Below are positions 9,608 through 19,962 of a DNA stretch of 64,000 nucleotides, in pieces. Location: contig NZ_CP053564.1 of assembly GCF_013155125.1 (NCBI RefSeq), positions 751,501-815,500 of the forward strand. The letters run 5' to 3'. The first letter of the stretch is position 1. Every line of letters starts with the position of its first letter. Below the pieces are notes generated by a model that saw only the letters and a program-made list of their open reading frames with translations, was not told where the DNA came from and ran no database searches. The DNA comes from Pseudonocardia broussonetiae. GTDB lineage: Bacteria > Actinomycetota > Actinomycetes > Mycobacteriales > Pseudonocardiaceae. The translations under genes were made by a program, and so were the position numbers.

Positions 9608-10530
9608 GGCACGGCGGGGGCGCGGACGATCGTGCCGGCCGTCTGGTCGGCGTCGACCACGGCGAGCTGGATCGGGTCCCACACCCCGAAGCGGGGGTTG
9701 ACCTGCACGCCCAGCTCCTCCGACGCCGGCTGCAGCAGCCGGTAGCCGATGAGCTGCAGGTCGGACTGGCCGAACCGGTCGAGCGCCGACGGGCCCTCGG
9801 GCGCGAGGTCGGTGGTGCGCTCCAGGATCCGGATGACGGTCCAGGGCGCGCCGTCCTGCGCGGGGCGCAGCACGATCACCGAGCCGGCCGGCGTGCCGAA
9901 CGCGAAGGACGTGGCGAGCGCCGGGTTGTCGACGGCCCGCACCTGCTGGGCGCGCTGCTCGGGCGGCGCGTCGGCGAACACGGCGTCGGCGCCGGGACCG
10001 CCCGCGGCCACGGCCCGCGCGGCGCCGGTGGCCTCCTCCTCCGTGGGCAGCGCCACGAACTCCAGCGTGACGCCGAGCCGGTCGACGTAGCGGGCGCCCA
10101 GCGCGGCGGCGGCGAGGTCGTCGCGGATCTTCTCCCGCTGCACGTCCGGCGTGTACAGCGAGGCCTGGGCCAGCTCGTCGGGGCTGCCGGCCGTGGCGAG
10201 CGCGGCGTCGAGGTCGGCGTCGCTGATCGCGATGCCCTCCTCGGCGGTGCGCCGGTCGAGCAGGTCGCCCAGGATCGCGCTCGTGACGATCTCCCGGGCC
10301 ACCTGCGGCGGGCCGTAGCCGCCGCCGGCGCCCTGGTTGCGCCCGGCGACGGCCTGGGCCTTCCCGGGGCTCAGCGCGATCGCGATCTGGTTCTGCACGG
10401 TGCCCAGCGGGATCACGTCGGAGCCGACGATCGCCGCCGACCCGATCTGGCTCGGTCCGGATCCGCACCCGCTGACCATCGCGCCCACGACCGCCACCGC
10501 GGCCACGACCCGTCCCACCTGCCTGCGCAC
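9604..10530 (-). CDS. SurA-like lipoprotein (SurA N-terminal domain)
   Basis: 308 residues. A lipobox VSGC (Cys about 22) follows a short hydrophobic signal, so it is a membrane-tethered lipoprotein. The body resembles the SurA N-terminal chaperone domain (helical stretch AREIVTSAILGDLLDRRTAEEGI, then SDADLDAAL). I cannot see a clear PpiC-type rotamase domain; the C-terminal half (VLRPAQDGAPWTVIRILERTT) may be a degenerate one. Probably assists folding or release of exported proteins. Translationally coupled to mazG by a GTGA overlap. Confidence 0.75.
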   Translation of the reverse strand: MRRQVGRVVAAVAVVGAMVSGCGSGPSQIGSAAIVGSDVIPLGTVQNQIAIALSPGKAQAVAGRNQGAGGGYGPPQVAREIVTSAILGDLLDRRTAEEGIAISDADLDAALATAGSPDELAQASLYTPDVQREKIRDDLAAAALGARYVDRLGVTLEFVALPTEEEATGAARAVAAGGPGADAVFADAPPEQRAQQVRAVDNPALATSFAFGTPAGSVIVLRPAQDGAPWTVIRILERTTDLAPEGPSALDRFGQSDLQLIGYRLLQPASEELGVQVNPRFGVWDPIQLAVVDADQTAGTIVRAPAVP

Positions 10531-10574
10531 GCCGCCACCCTCTCATGGCGGCGGTGGGGGGCCGTGCGGCGGGA

Positions 10575-11252
10575 TCAGCGGCCCGCCGGGACCACCACCG
10601 TGTCGCACACCTTGTCGGCGAAGGTCTGGCGCCGGTCGTCCCACAGCGGCCACAGGTAGCCGACGTAGAACGGGATGGCGTCGATGACGTGCAGCAGCTG
10701 GCGCCCGATCGCGAGGCCGAAGCCGACGGGCTGCTGGTCGGAGACGCGCACCAGCCTCGTGCCGATGACCTTCTTGCCGATGCTCTGGCCGGTGGTGCCC
10801 TGCCGGTAGCCGCTGTTCCAGATGGCGAAGGCGAACAGGGCGACGTAGGCGAGCCCGCCGACCGTCAGCAGCAGCGTGAGGTCGCCGATCAGGGAGAGCG
10901 GCACGATCACCACGAGCGCCACGGCCGCGGGGACGGCCCCGTCGATCAGGGTGGCGAGCACGCGCTGGCCCCACGAGGCGTAGGACTCCGGGCCGGCGCC
11001 GAGCCCGCCGGGGGCCGGGTAGCCGGTCTCGTAGCGCGGCGGGGCGTCGAAGCCGCGGCGGCCGTCCGGCGCCGGGTACGCCGACGGGCCGCCGTAGCCG
11101 GCCCGGCCCCCGTAGCCGGGCTGCCCGCCGTAGCCGTACTGCGGGCCCTGGCCGGGGGGCGGGCCGTAGCCCGGGCCGCCGTACCCGGGCGGCGGGCCGT
11201 AGCCGGGGGGCGGGCCGTAGGTCGGCTGTCCGGGTGGGGGGGTGCTGGTCAC
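10575..11252 (-). CDS. RDD-family membrane protein with Pro/Gly/Tyr-rich N-terminus
   Basis: 225 residues. The first ~90 are low-complexity Pro-Gly-Tyr repeats (YGPPPGYG-like), then an RDD domain with about three membrane helices: SWGQRVLATLIDGAVP, IWNSGYRQGTTGQSIGKK, and WDDRRQTFADKVCDTVVV. RDD proteins are of mostly unknown function; some are linked to ion exchange. GTG at 11252 has GGAGGA just upstream. It lies between mfd and the SurA-like gene, a position not occupied in the mycobacterial order. Confidence 0.85.
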   Translation of the reverse strand: MTSTPPPGQPTYGPPPGYGPPPGYGGPGYGPPPGQGPQYGYGGQPGYGGRAGYGGPSAYPAPDGRRGFDAPPRYETGYPAPGGLGAGPESYASWGQRVLATLIDGAVPAAVALVVIVPLSLIGDLTLLLTVGGLAYVALFAFAIWNSGYRQGTTGQSIGKKVIGTRLVRVSDQQPVGFGLAIGRQLLHVIDAIPFYVGYLWPLWDDRRQTFADKVCDTVVVPAGR

Positions 11253-11335
11253 GGGTCCTCCGGGTGGGGAACGGGTCGGCCGGAGCGCCACCGCGGCGAC
11301 CGGCTGCCGTTGATCTCGCATCCGGGCCCGTGGCG

Positions 11336-14300
11336 TTACCCCGCGGCGGGCGCCTTCGCCGGAGCGGCCAGGTCGTGCACCAGCCGGGTGGCCCACTCCA
11401 GCAGCTCGACGTCGCGCAGCGGCGCCCCGCCGATCCGCCCGCCGGCCACCGGCTTGGGCACGATGACCGCCCGCGCCGCCGCCTTGTACTGCGACTTCGG
11501 GTAGAGCCGGGTGAGCCGCATCTGCCCGGAGTCGAGCAGGTCGACCGGCCCGACGCGCACCGCGTTGCCGGCCACCGCGACCTCGCCGATCCCGAGCCCC
11601 CGGCACACCTGCCGGAACTCCGCGACGGCCAGCAGGTTGCGCACCGGGGCGGGCGGCTCGCCGTAGCGGTCGGTGAGCTCGTCGACGATCGCGTCGAGCG
11701 CGGCGCGGTCGCCCGCCTCGGCGATCTTGCGGTAGACCTCCAGGCGCAGCCGCTCGCCGGTGACGTAGTCGTGCGGCACGTGGGCGTCGATCGGCAGGTC
11801 GACGCGGACCTCGGTGAGGGCCTCCTCGGCCTCGCCCTCGCCCGCCCCGGCCTGCTGGCGGAACGCCGCGACGGCCTCGCCGACGAGCCGGATGTAGAGG
11901 TCGAAGCCGACGCCGGCGATGTGCCCGGACTGCTCCGCGCCCAGGATGTTGCCCGCGCCGCGGATCTCCAGGTCCTTCATGGCGACGGCCGCGCCCGCGC
12001 CCAGCTCCGAGTGCTGGGCGATGGTGGCCAGCCGGTCGTGCGCGGTCTCGGTGAGCGGGTGCTCGGGCGGGAACAGGAAGTAGGCGTAGCCGCGCTCGCG
12101 GCCGCGGCCGACGCGCCCGCGGAGCTGGTGCAGCTGCGAGAGCCCGAGGGTGTCGGAGCGCTCGACGATCAGGGTGTTGGCGTTGGAGATGTCGAGGCCG
12201 TTCTCGACGATCGTGGTGCAGACCAGGACGTCGAACTCGTTGTGCCAGAAGCCGTTGACGGTGCGCTCGAGCAGGTCCTCGTTCATCTGCCCGTGCGCCA
12301 CCGCGATCCGGGCCTCGGGGACGAGGTCGCGGATCGTCTTCGCGGCCCGGTCGATCGTCGAGACCCGGTTGTGCACGTAGAACACCTGGCCGTCGCGCAG
12401 CAGCTCGCGGCGGATCGCGGCGGCGACCTGCTTGGTGTCGTAGGCGCCGACGTAGGTGAGCGTGGGGTGGCGGTCCTCGGGCGGCGTCGCGATCGTCGAC
12501 ATCTCCCGGATGCCGGCCAGGCTCATCTCCAGCGTGCGCGGGATCGGCGTGGCCGACAGCGTCAGCACGTCGACGTGGGTGCGCAGCGCCGTGATGTGCT
12601 CCTTGTGCTCGACGCCGAAGCGCTGCTCCTCGTCGACGATGACCAGCCCGAGGTCCTTCCAGCGCACGCCGCTCTGCAGCAGCCGGTGCGTGCCGACGAC
12701 GACGTCGACGGTGCCCTCGGCCAGGCCCTTCACCGTCTCCTTCGCCTCCGCGGCGTCGGTGAACCGGGACAGCCCGCGCACCGTGACCGGGAACGCGCGC
12801 ATCCGCTCGGTGAACGTGTCGAGGTGCTGCGTGGCGAGCAGCGTCGTCGGGACGAGGACGGCCACCTGCTTGCCGTCCTGCACCGCCTTGAACGCCGCCC
12901 GGACCGCGATCTCGGTCTTGCCGAACCCGACGTCGCCGGAGATCACGCGGTCCATCGGGACCGGGCGCTCCATGTCTGCCTTGACCTCGTCGATCGCGGC
13001 GAGCTGGTCGGGCGTCTCGGTGTAGGGGAAGGCGTCCTCCATCTCGCGCTGCCACGGCGTGTCCTTCGCGAACGCGTGGCCGGGCGCGGACTGGCGCGCC
13101 GCGTAGAGCTGCACGAGCTGCGCCGCGATCTGGCGGACGGCCTTGCGCGCCTTGCCCTTCGTCTTCGCCCAGTCGCCGCCGCCGAGCTTGTTGAGCGTCG
13201 GGATCTCGCCGCCGACGTAGCGGCTGATCTCGTCCAGCGCGTCGGTCGGGACGAACAGCCGGTCGGCCGGCTGGCCCCGCTTGCTCGACGCGTACTCCAG
13301 CACCAGGTACTCGCGGGTGGCCCCGCCGACCGTGCGCTCCCTCATCTCGACGAACTTGCCGATGCCGTGCTGGGAGTGCACGACGTGGTCGCCGGGCTTG
13401 AGCGTGACGAGGTCGACGGTGTTGCGGCGCTTGCTCGGCATCTTGGCCGGGGCCGTGGCGGCCGCGCGGTTGCCGGTGAGGTCGGCCTCGGTCAGCAGGA
13501 CCAGCGGCCCGGCGGTGAAGCCCTGCGTGAGCCGCCCGCAGGTGACGGTGACCAGACCCTTCTCGGGGTCGTCCGTGAGCTCGTCGACGAGAGCGGCGGG
13601 CACGTCGGCCTCGCGCAGCTGCTCCAGGCTGCGCTGCGCGGTGCCCGCACCGCCGACGACGAGCACGGCCGTGCCGCCGCCCGCGACGTGCGCGCGCAGG
13701 TCGACCAGCGCGCGGTCGGTGTCGCCGCGGTAGGACTCGACCTCGTGCACGGGCGGGGCGAGCGCGTCGTCGCGGCCCGAGAGCAGCGGGCTGAACGTCA
13801 GCACGGGATGGGCGGTGGCGGCGGCGTGGTGCAGCACGTCGTTCAGGTCGCGGTAGGCCGAGGCGCCGACGTCGATCGGGGCGTCGCCGCCGGTGGCCGC
13901 GGCGAACCAGGACGCCTCCAGGAACTCCTGGCCGGTGCGGACGAGGTCGGCGCTGCGGGTGCGCACGCGCTCGGGGTCGGCGACGAGCACGGCCGCGCCG
14001 GCCGGGAGCAGGTCGGTGAGCAGCTCCAGGTCGCCCCCGGTGAGCACGGGGACGAGGGACTCCATGCCCTCGGACGGGATGCCGTTGGCGAGGTGGTCGA
14101 GCAGCTCGCGCAGCGGCGGGTTGTTCTCGTGGGTGCGGGCCAGCGCGGCCGCGCGCTCGCGGACGGGCGCGGTGAGCAGCAGCTCCCGGCAGCCGGGCGC
14201 GACGAGCTCCTCCACCGGCGCGACGGACCGCTGGTCGGCGACGGAGAACGTGCGCAGCTCGCTGACCTCGTCGCCCCAGAACTCCACGCGCAGCGGCTGG

Positions 14301-14881
14301 TCGGCCGTGGGCGGGAAGACGTCGACGATCCCGCCGCGCACCGCGAACTCGCCGCGGGTGGTGACCATCTCGACCCGCGTGTACGCCAGCTCGACCAGGC
14401 GCTCCAGCAGCGCCTCGAAGTCGGCGGTGTCGCCGACCCGCAGCGCGACCGGCTCCAGGCGGCCCAGTCCGGGCGCGATCGGCTGGATCAGGCTGCGGGC
14501 GGCGGTGACCACGACCCGCGGCGCGGTGTCCGGGTCGGACAGCCGACGGAGGATCGACAGGCGGCGGCCGACGGTGTCGGGGCGCGGCGAGAGGCGCTCG
14601 TGGGGCAGCGTCTCCCAGCTGGGCAGCACGACGACGGTGTCGGCGTCGACGAGGTCGGAGAGCGCCGCGCCCAGGTCCTCGGCCTCGCGGTCGGTGGCGG
14701 TGACGGCCAGGACCGTGCGCGCCTCGGCGAGGCCCGCCGCCAGGAACGGGCGCAGCGCGGCCGGCCCCTCGATCCGGAGCCCGGGGACGTCGGTGGAGCG
14801 GGTGTCGCGGGCGGCGTCGAGGACGGCCCGGAGGTCGGAGTCGGCGAGGACGGAGTGCAGCAGACCGGCGAGCTTGGCCAC
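11336..14881 (-). CDS. mfd: Mfd transcription-repair coupling factor
   Basis: 1181 residues, normal for Mfd. It displaces stalled RNA polymerase and recruits UvrA. Domains: UvrB-like N-terminal modules; RNA polymerase interaction domain ([20 protein letters not shown]); SF2 translocase with [11 protein letters not shown] (Walker A, about 649) and DEEQRFG (Walker B, about 750); C-terminal TRCF domain with [12 protein letters not shown]. The frame stays open to a GTG at 14917, but the GTG at 14881 ([12 protein letters not shown]) starts at the conserved N-terminus, with AAGGGG about 12 nt upstream. Start confidence is moderate. Confidence 0.95.
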   Translation of the reverse strand: MAKLAGLLHSVLADSDLRAVLDAARDTRSTDVPGLRIEGPAALRPFLAAGLAEARTVLAVTATDREAEDLGAALSDLVDADTVVVLPSWETLPHERLSPRPDTVGRRLSILRRLSDPDTAPRVVVTAARSLIQPIAPGLGRLEPVALRVGDTADFEALLERLVELAYTRVEMVTTRGEFAVRGGIVDVFPPTADQPLRVEFWGDEVSELRTFSVADQRSVAPVEELVAPGCRELLLTAPVRERAAALARTHENNPPLRELLDHLANGIPSEGMESLVPVLTGGDLELLTDLLPAGAAVLVADPERVRTRSADLVRTGQEFLEASWFAAATGGDAPIDVGASAYRDLNDVLHHAAATAHPVLTFSPLLSGRDDALAPPVHEVESYRGDTDRALVDLRAHVAGGGTAVLVVGGAGTAQRSLEQLREADVPAALVDELTDDPEKGLVTVTCGRLTQGFTAGPLVLLTEADLTGNRAAATAPAKMPSKRRNTVDLVTLKPGDHVVHSQHGIGKFVEMRERTVGGATREYLVLEYASSKRGQPADRLFVPTDALDEISRYVGGEIPTLNKLGGGDWAKTKGKARKAVRQIAAQLVQLYAARQSAPGHAFAKDTPWQREMEDAFPYTETPDQLAAIDEVKADMERPVPMDRVISGDVGFGKTEIAVRAAFKAVQDGKQVAVLVPTTLLATQHLDTFTERMRAFPVTVRGLSRFTDAAEAKETVKGLAEGTVDVVVGTHRLLQSGVRWKDLGLVIVDEEQRFGVEHKEHITALRTHVDVLTLSATPIPRTLEMSLAGIREMSTIATPPEDRHPTLTYVGAYDTKQVAAAIRRELLRDGQVFYVHNRVSTIDRAAKTIRDLVPEARIAVAHGQMNEDLLERTVNGFWHNEFDVLVCTTIVENGLDISNANTLIVERSDTLGLSQLHQLRGRVGRGRERGYAYFLFPPEHPLTETAHDRLATIAQHSELGAGAAVAMKDLEIRGAGNILGAEQSGHIAGVGFDLYIRLVGEAVAAFRQQAGAGEGEAEEALTEVRVDLPIDAHVPHDYVTGERLRLEVYRKIAEAGDRAALDAIVDELTDRYGEPPAPVRNLLAVAEFRQVCRGLGIGEVAVAGNAVRVGPVDLLDSGQMRLTRLYPKSQYKAAARAVIVPKPVAGGRIGGAPLRDVELLEWATRLVHDLAAPAKAPAAG

Positions 14882-15006
14882 GGTTCTCGGATACCCCTTG
14901 GTGGCGGGTGGACGCACGCGGAACAGACCCCTGCCCGGGATGGATACCCGGTCGGGGCCGTGCCCCCGAGCCTACGCCGCGGCCCTGACCTCGGCCGGGG
15001 CGGCGG

Positions 15007-18000
15007 TCACGACCGGGTGCGGGGCGGCAGGTCCGGGCGACGGCGGCTGGGCCGCGTGGCGATGTCGGGCGGCTGCACCGGCGGCGTCCGCTCCAGCGCC
15101 TCCAGCGCCAGGTCGACGGCCCGCTCCAGCTGCGGGTCGCGCCCGGCCGCCCAGTCCTGCGGCGTCACGACGACCTCGACGTCGGGCTCGACGCCGTGGT
15201 TCTCCACGTCCCAGCCCAGGTCGTCGAACCAGTGGGAGTAGCGCGGCTGCGTCACCCCGGTGCCGTCGACGAGCCGGTAGCGGCTGTCGATGCCGATCAC
15301 GCCGCCCCACGTCCGCACCCCGACGACGGTGGCGATGCCGCGGCGCTTGAGCGCGACCGTGACGATGTCGCCGTCGGAGCCCGCGAGCTCGTCGGCGACG
15401 GCCACGACCGGGCCGCGCGGCGCGTCCATCGGGTAGGTGCGCGGCGGGCGGTGGCGCGCGATCGTCCACGCCGTGACGCGCCGGGCGAGCTTCTCCACGA
15501 CGAGTTGCGAGGTGTGCCCGCCGCCGTTCATCCGGACGTCGAGGACGAGGCCGTCGCGGGTCATCGCGAGGCTGAGGTCGCGGTGCAGCTGCGCCCAGCC
15601 CGGCGCCATCATGTCGGGCACGTGCAGGTAGCCCAGGCGTCCGCCGGACCGCTCGGTGACGAACGCGCGCCGCCCCGCCACCCAGTCCTGGTAGCGCAGC
15701 TGGTCCTCGTCGGGCAGCGGCCGGACGACGACCCGGCGCACGGCGTCGCCGGAGCGGACGGTGATCTCGGTGAGGGTGTCGGCGGTGCCGGCGAGCAGCG
15801 GCGCGGGCCCGAGGTCGGGGTCGACCGGGCGCCCGGCCACCTCCAGCAGCACGTCCCCGGCCCGGACGTCGACGCCGGGCGCGGCCAGCGGGCTGCGCGC
15901 GGCCGGCGCGGACGTCTCCGGCGGCAGGACGCGCTCGACGCGCCACCCGTCCGGGGTCGGCGCGAGGTCGGCGCCGAGGAACGCGGGGGCGTCGCCGGCG
16001 GGCTGCGGGCGCGCCCGCACGTAGGCGTGCGAGGAGCCCAGCTCGCCCTGGAACTCCCACAGCAGGTCGACGAGGTCGTCGTAGCCGCCGACGGCGTCGA
16101 CGAGCGGGCGGTAGCGCTCCTGCTCCGCCGCCCAGTCGACGTCGCCCATGTCGGCGGTCCAGAAGTGGTCGCGCATGAGCCGCGCGGCCTCGTCGAACAT
16201 CTGGCGCCACGACGCCGTCGGGTCGACGGTGACGGCCAGGCGCGAGAGGTCGACCTCGTACTCGTCGGCGCCCTCGCCGCCCTCGGGCGCGCCGGAGCCG
16301 GAGCGGTCGGTGCGCAGCACGCGCAGGGCCTTGCCGTCGCGGACGAGCAGGCGGGTGCCGTCGCCGCTGACCGCGTAGCCGTCGACGGCGTCGGCGATCA
16401 CGTCGAGCTTGCGGCGCACCAGGTCGAAGCGCTCCAGCACGGTGCGGCGCGCCTTCTCCGACGTGCCCGCCCGCCCGTCGCCGAGCACGCCGTTGACCGG
16501 GCTGCGCAGCCACAGCAGGCAGTCCTTGCCCACGGCGAGGCCCCCGTAGCGGGCCTCCACGACGGGCACGGGCACGACCCGCTCGGCCAGCCCCGGGGCG
16601 TCGACGACGACCTCGGGCACGTCGCTCTCCGCCGCCGCCGGGACCGACGCGGCGTCCGGGGAGGACGGGTCGGCGGGGCCGGGCGCGGGCGGGTCCTCGG
16701 GGCTCTCGTCGCCGGGCGCGACCGGCCGACCGTCCGGGCTCGCCCCGAACGGCGACGGCGTGCGCGCCGCCAGCGGCACCAGGAACGGACGCCACGACGC
16801 CGGGAACGTGAGGTCGAACGAGTGCTCGTCGTAGATCGGGTCGAAGCTGCGCCGGGACAGGAAGGCCAGGTAGCGGCCGTCGAGGGTGAAGGCGGGGGCG
16901 CGGTCGAGGAAGCGCGGCGGCGTGACCGGCACGAGCTCGCCGTCGGCGACGCGGGCCAGCACGATCCGCGTGACGACCTGCTCGACGGGCTCGGCGAACG
17001 CCAGCCACGCGCTGTCGGGCGACCAGTCCAACCCGGAGATCTCGACGCCGTCGGCGCTGCGGGTGAGCTCGGTGAGCGCCGCGGTGGCGGTGTCGAGCAG
17101 CAGCAGCCGGCCGTCGTGGGTGGCCAGGGCGACGCGGGCGCCGTCGGGCGAGGGCTCCAGCTCGAGGACCCGGCCGAGCTCGCCGGCGCCGGTGCGGGTG
17201 GGGCCGTCGCCGGTGTGCGGGTCGAGCGGGGCGACGCAGACCGCGTCCTCGCCGAGCACGTCGTCGACCCAGACGGCGCGGTCGGTGCCCAGCGGGCGGG
17301 CCAGCCGCGCGCGGGCACCGGGCTCCGACAGCAGCGTGCGCGCCGGGCCGTCGCGGTGGGTGAGGCGGTGCACGGTGCCGCGGAGCACGGCGATGCTGGT
17401 GCGCCCGGTGCGGTCGGGCGCGGCGGCGTCGACGCGGCCGGAGACGCGGTGCGGCGCGCGGGCGGTCCGGGGGCCGCCGAGGCGGACGTCGATCGGGCGG
17501 GGGTCGGCGTCGAGGGAGTCGAGCAGCCAGAGGCCCCCTGCCGACTCGTAGACGATCCGCTCGCCGTCGCTGGTGGCGTGGCGGACGTAGAAGGCGGGGG
17601 CGCCGTCCCCCGTGCTTCCGTGATGGGTGTGGCGGCGCAGGTCGGAGCCGTCGGGGGCGATCGAGTAGACGTTGCCCCAGCCCTCGTGGTCGGCGACGAA
17701 CGCGAGGCGCCCGCCCACCAGCATCGGCGACTCGATCTGCCCGTCGACGCCGGCCGCGACGCGCGTGAACTCCCCCGTGGATCCCGCGTCCCACCACAGC
17801 TTGCCGACGGTGCCGCCCCGGTAGCGCTTCCACCACGCGGGCTCGCGCGACAGCACGCTGAGCAGCAGCGTCCCGGTGTCGTCCCGCACGAGGTCGCCGG
17901 CCGGCCCGACGGGCAGCGGCGCCGGAGCTCCCCCGTCCGCGGGGACCGTGAAGGCGAACGTGCGGCGGGGCGAGTGGTAGCCCCTCGACGTGACGCCGAC

Positions 18001-18303
18001 CAGCGCGTCGTCGGAGGTCCAGCCGAGGTTGCGCGCGCGGGGGTCCCCCCACCAGGTCAGGCGGCGCGCGACGCCGCCGTCGAGCGCGGCGACGAACACG
18101 TCCGGTCCGCCCTCGCGCCACGACGTCCACGCGACGCGCGTGCCGTCCGGGGAGATCCGGGGGTTCGCGACGGGCGCGGCGTCGGCGGTGACGCGGTGCG
18201 CCCGCCCGCCCTCGAGCGGGACCGTCCAGACGTCGTCCTCGGCCGCCAGGACGAGCGTGTCGCCCCGCAGGTGGGGGAACCGGAGGTAGCTGGGCTGCGG
18301 CAC
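15007..18303 (-). CDS. Tricorn-type S41 protease
   Basis: 1098 residues, close to archaeal tricorn (about 1070). Two beta-propellers built from TolB/WD-like blades (ISPDGTRVAWTS, WSPDSAWLAFAEP) fill the first ~650 residues, interrupted by an acidic, Pro-rich insert near 545-580. Then come a core domain with GSSHAYV (Ser-His near 756), a PDZ segment (GVDVRAGDVLLEVAGRPV), DVRMNGGGH, SDGD near 974 (nucleophile region) and [10 protein letters not shown] near 1035. These match tricorn S745/H746, S965/D966 and E1023. It degrades peptides released by larger proteases. GTG at 18303 follows a TACGGT box by 6 nt, so it looks leaderless. Confidence 0.93.
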   Translation of the reverse strand: MPQPSYLRFPHLRGDTLVLAAEDDVWTVPLEGGRAHRVTADAAPVANPRISPDGTRVAWTSWREGGPDVFVAALDGGVARRLTWWGDPRARNLGWTSDDALVGVTSRGYHSPRRTFAFTVPADGGAPAPLPVGPAGDLVRDDTGTLLLSVLSREPAWWKRYRGGTVGKLWWDAGSTGEFTRVAAGVDGQIESPMLVGGRLAFVADHEGWGNVYSIAPDGSDLRRHTHHGSTGDGAPAFYVRHATSDGERIVYESAGGLWLLDSLDADPRPIDVRLGGPRTARAPHRVSGRVDAAAPDRTGRTSIAVLRGTVHRLTHRDGPARTLLSEPGARARLARPLGTDRAVWVDDVLGEDAVCVAPLDPHTGDGPTRTGAGELGRVLELEPSPDGARVALATHDGRLLLLDTATAALTELTRSADGVEISGLDWSPDSAWLAFAEPVEQVVTRIVLARVADGELVPVTPPRFLDRAPAFTLDGRYLAFLSRRSFDPIYDEHSFDLTFPASWRPFLVPLAARTPSPFGASPDGRPVAPGDESPEDPPAPGPADPSSPDAASVPAAAESDVPEVVVDAPGLAERVVPVPVVEARYGGLAVGKDCLLWLRSPVNGVLGDGRAGTSEKARRTVLERFDLVRRKLDVIADAVDGYAVSGDGTRLLVRDGKALRVLRTDRSGSGAPEGGEGADEYEVDLSRLAVTVDPTASWRQMFDEAARLMRDHFWTADMGDVDWAAEQERYRPLVDAVGGYDDLVDLLWEFQGELGSSHAYVRARPQPAGDAPAFLGADLAPTPDGWRVERVLPPETSAPAARSPLAAPGVDVRAGDVLLEVAGRPVDPDLGPAPLLAGTADTLTEITVRSGDAVRRVVVRPLPDEDQLRYQDWVAGRRAFVTERSGGRLGYLHVPDMMAPGWAQLHRDLSLAMTRDGLVLDVRMNGGGHTSQLVVEKLARRVTAWTIARHRPPRTYPMDAPRGPVVAVADELAGSDGDIVTVALKRRGIATVVGVRTWGGVIGIDSRYRLVDGTGVTQPRYSHWFDDLGWDVENHGVEPDVEVVVTPQDWAAGRDPQLERAVDLALEALERTPPVQPPDIATRPSRRRPDLPPRTRS

Positions 18304-18309
18304 GCAGCG

Positions 18310-18315
18310 ACCGTA
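18310..18315 (-). promoter_or_regulatory. Leaderless -10 hexamer of the tricorn gene
   Basis: TACGGT on the reverse strand ends 6 nt before the GTG at 18303, with no ribosome site between. The divergent sugar dehydrogenase gene starts about 57 nt away and does have GGAGG at 18351. Confidence 0.4.
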
Positions 18316-18359
18316 TCCGGTCGGGGGCCCTACGGTCGCCTCACCCGGTCGGAGGCAGG

Positions 18360-19598
18360 ATGTCACCCATGCGGCGTGCGAGTGCAGCGGTGGCCGTGGC
18401 CGCCGCGCTGGTCCTGGTCGGCTGCGCCGGCCCGTCGTCGGAGTCCGTGGCGGGTGGCGGCGCGGGCACCGCGCCGGCGGGCGGCGCCGAGGGCGGGCCG
18501 TCCACTCCGGTGCGCACCGGAGTGCCGGAGCTGCAGGTCAGCGACGTCGCGGGCGGGTTCGCCAACCCCTGGGACGTCGGCGTGCTGCCCGACGGCACGG
18601 TGCTCGTGCCCGAGCGCGACGGCCGGCTCAGCCTGCTGTCGAGCACCACCGCGGGCGCCACCGCCACCCCCGTGGCCGCCGACTTCTCCGACCTCCTCGC
18701 CCAGGGCGAGGGCGGCCTGCTCGGGATGGTCGTGCACGCCGACTTCGCCGACACCCGCCGCTTCACCACCTGCCAGACGCACGTCGAGGGCACCACCCCC
18801 ACCGACGTCCGGCTGATCACGTGGGAGCTCGCGGCCGACGGGGCGTCGGCGCGCCGCGTGGTCGACCCGCTCGTCGGAGGCCTGCCGATCAACCCCTCGG
18901 GCCGGCACTCCGGCTGCCGCCCGACCCTGGCCGCCGACGGCGCGCTGCTGGTCGGCACCGGCGACACCGCGCGCGGCGCGATCCCGCAGGACCTGACGTC
19001 GCTGGGCGGCAAGGTGCTGCGCATCGACCTCGCCACCGGCGGCCCGGCGGAGGGCAACCCGTTCGCCGACGCCGACAACCCGGCGCAGCGCCTCGTCTAC
19101 ACCTACGGGCACCGCAACGTGCAGGGCGTCGCGGTCGACGCGGCCGGCGAGGTGTGGACCGCCGAGCACGGCCCGACCACCGACGACGAGGTCAACCGGC
19201 TGCAGGCCGGCGGCAACTACGGGTGGGACCCGAGCCGGGGCGGCACCGTCGGCGGCTACGACGAGTCGGTGCCGATGACCGACCTCACCCGCTTCCCCGA
19301 CGCGGTGCCCGCCGCGTGGAGCTCGGGCAGCCCGGTGGAGGCCGTCTCCGGCGCCGCGTTCCTGTCCGGCGGCCAGTGGGGCGACCTCGACGGCACGCTC
19401 GTCGTCGGCGCGCTGCGCGGGGAGAAGCTGCTGTTCCTGACGCCCGACGGCGTCGCGATCGCGCAGGTCGGCGTGCCCGCGGCGCTCGACGGCACCTACG
19501 GGCGGCTGCGCGCCGTCCGCCTGGCGCCGGACGGCGCGCTGCTGGTCAGCACGTCGAACGGGAGCGACGACCGGATCCTGCGGATCGACCCCGTCTGA
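18360..19598 (+). CDS. PQQ-dependent sugar dehydrogenase lipoprotein (YliI/GDH-B type)
   Basis: 412 residues. An N-terminal lipobox (ALVLVGC) makes it a surface lipoprotein. The body is the six-bladed propeller of glucose/sorbosone dehydrogenases: FANPWDVGVLPDGTVLVPER, EGGLLGMVVHADF, HSGCRPTLAADGALLVGTGD, YGHRNVQGVAVD and AEHGPTTDDEVNRLQAGGNY. It oxidises aldoses with a PQQ cofactor; no PQQ biosynthesis genes are in the window. ATG at 18360 is preferred to 18369 because GGAGG at 18351 lies 4 nt before it. Divergent from the tricorn gene. Confidence 0.92.
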   Translation: MSPMRRASAAVAVAAALVLVGCAGPSSESVAGGGAGTAPAGGAEGGPSTPVRTGVPELQVSDVAGGFANPWDVGVLPDGTVLVPERDGRLSLLSSTTAGATATPVAADFSDLLAQGEGGLLGMVVHADFADTRRFTTCQTHVEGTTPTDVRLITWELAADGASARRVVDPLVGGLPINPSGRHSGCRPTLAADGALLVGTGDTARGAIPQDLTSLGGKVLRIDLATGGPAEGNPFADADNPAQRLVYTYGHRNVQGVAVDAAGEVWTAEHGPTTDDEVNRLQAGGNYGWDPSRGGTVGGYDESVPMTDLTRFPDAVPAAWSSGSPVEAVSGAAFLSGGQWGDLDGTLVVGALRGEKLLFLTPDGVAIAQVGVPAALDGTYGRLRAVRLAPDGALLVSTSNGSDDRILRIDPV

Positions 19599-19613
19599 GT
19601 CCGAGGTGAGGGC

Positions 19614-19883
19614 CTAGCGCGCGTACCGGACCGCGGCCCGCTCCCGCGCCTTCGCCGCCTCGATCTCGCGGTCCTTGGGCGGGGCGGTGGTGACGAGGGA
19701 GTCGAGCAGCTCGCGCGTGGCCGCCTCGACGGCCTGCACGGCGCGGGCGAACGCGGCCTCGTTGGCGGCCGACGGCTTCGCCGCGCCCGACACCTTCCGC
19801 ACGTACTGCAGGGCAGCGCCGTGCACCTCGTCATGGGTGGCAGGGGGCTCGAAGTTGTGCAGAACCCGGATGTTGCGACACAT
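19614..19883 (-). CDS. DUF2277 protein
   Basis: 89 residues. The N-terminal MCRNIRVLHNFEPPATHDEV and the ending helix AVEAATRELLDSL are the full DUF2277 family pattern. The invariant Cys at position 2 and the small helical make-up are typical; biochemical function unknown. It converges on the sugar dehydrogenase with a 15-nt gap. An 18-bp perfect inverted repeat lies between its start and the epimerase stop, separating it from that unit. Confidence 0.88.
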   Translation of the reverse strand: MCRNIRVLHNFEPPATHDEVHGAALQYVRKVSGAAKPSAANEAAFARAVQAVEAATRELLDSLVTTAPPKDREIEAAKARERAAVRYAR

Positions 19884-19899
19884 GCCCCCGTTAGTACCG

Positions 19900-19959
19900 C
19901 ACTTCGGAGCCGGAACGCACGCCTCAGGCGGCCCTCGACACCGTTCCGGCTCCGAAGTG
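19900..19959. terminator. 18-bp perfect inverted repeat downstream of the epimerase
   Basis: CACTTCGGAGCCGGAACG (19900-19917) is exactly repeated in reverse at 19942-19959, with a 24-nt spacer. It begins 3 nt past the epimerase stop on the reverse strand, so it would fold in that mRNA. No U-tract follows, as is common in actinobacteria. Terminator role is inferred. Confidence 0.65.
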
Positions 19960-19962
19960 GGG

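Noticed and set aside
14882..14917. Upstream GTG as start of mfd
   Set aside because: Twelve extra residues without homology; kept only as an alternative.
11234..15241. Open frame of over 1300 codons antisense to mfd
   Set aside because: Composition is Arg/Gly/Val/Ala-rich shadow coding, without motifs; mfd on the other strand is fully supported.
15196..18816. Open frame of 1206 codons antisense to the tricorn gene
   Set aside because: Typical high-GC shadow; the tricorn gene has catalytic motifs in the expected places.
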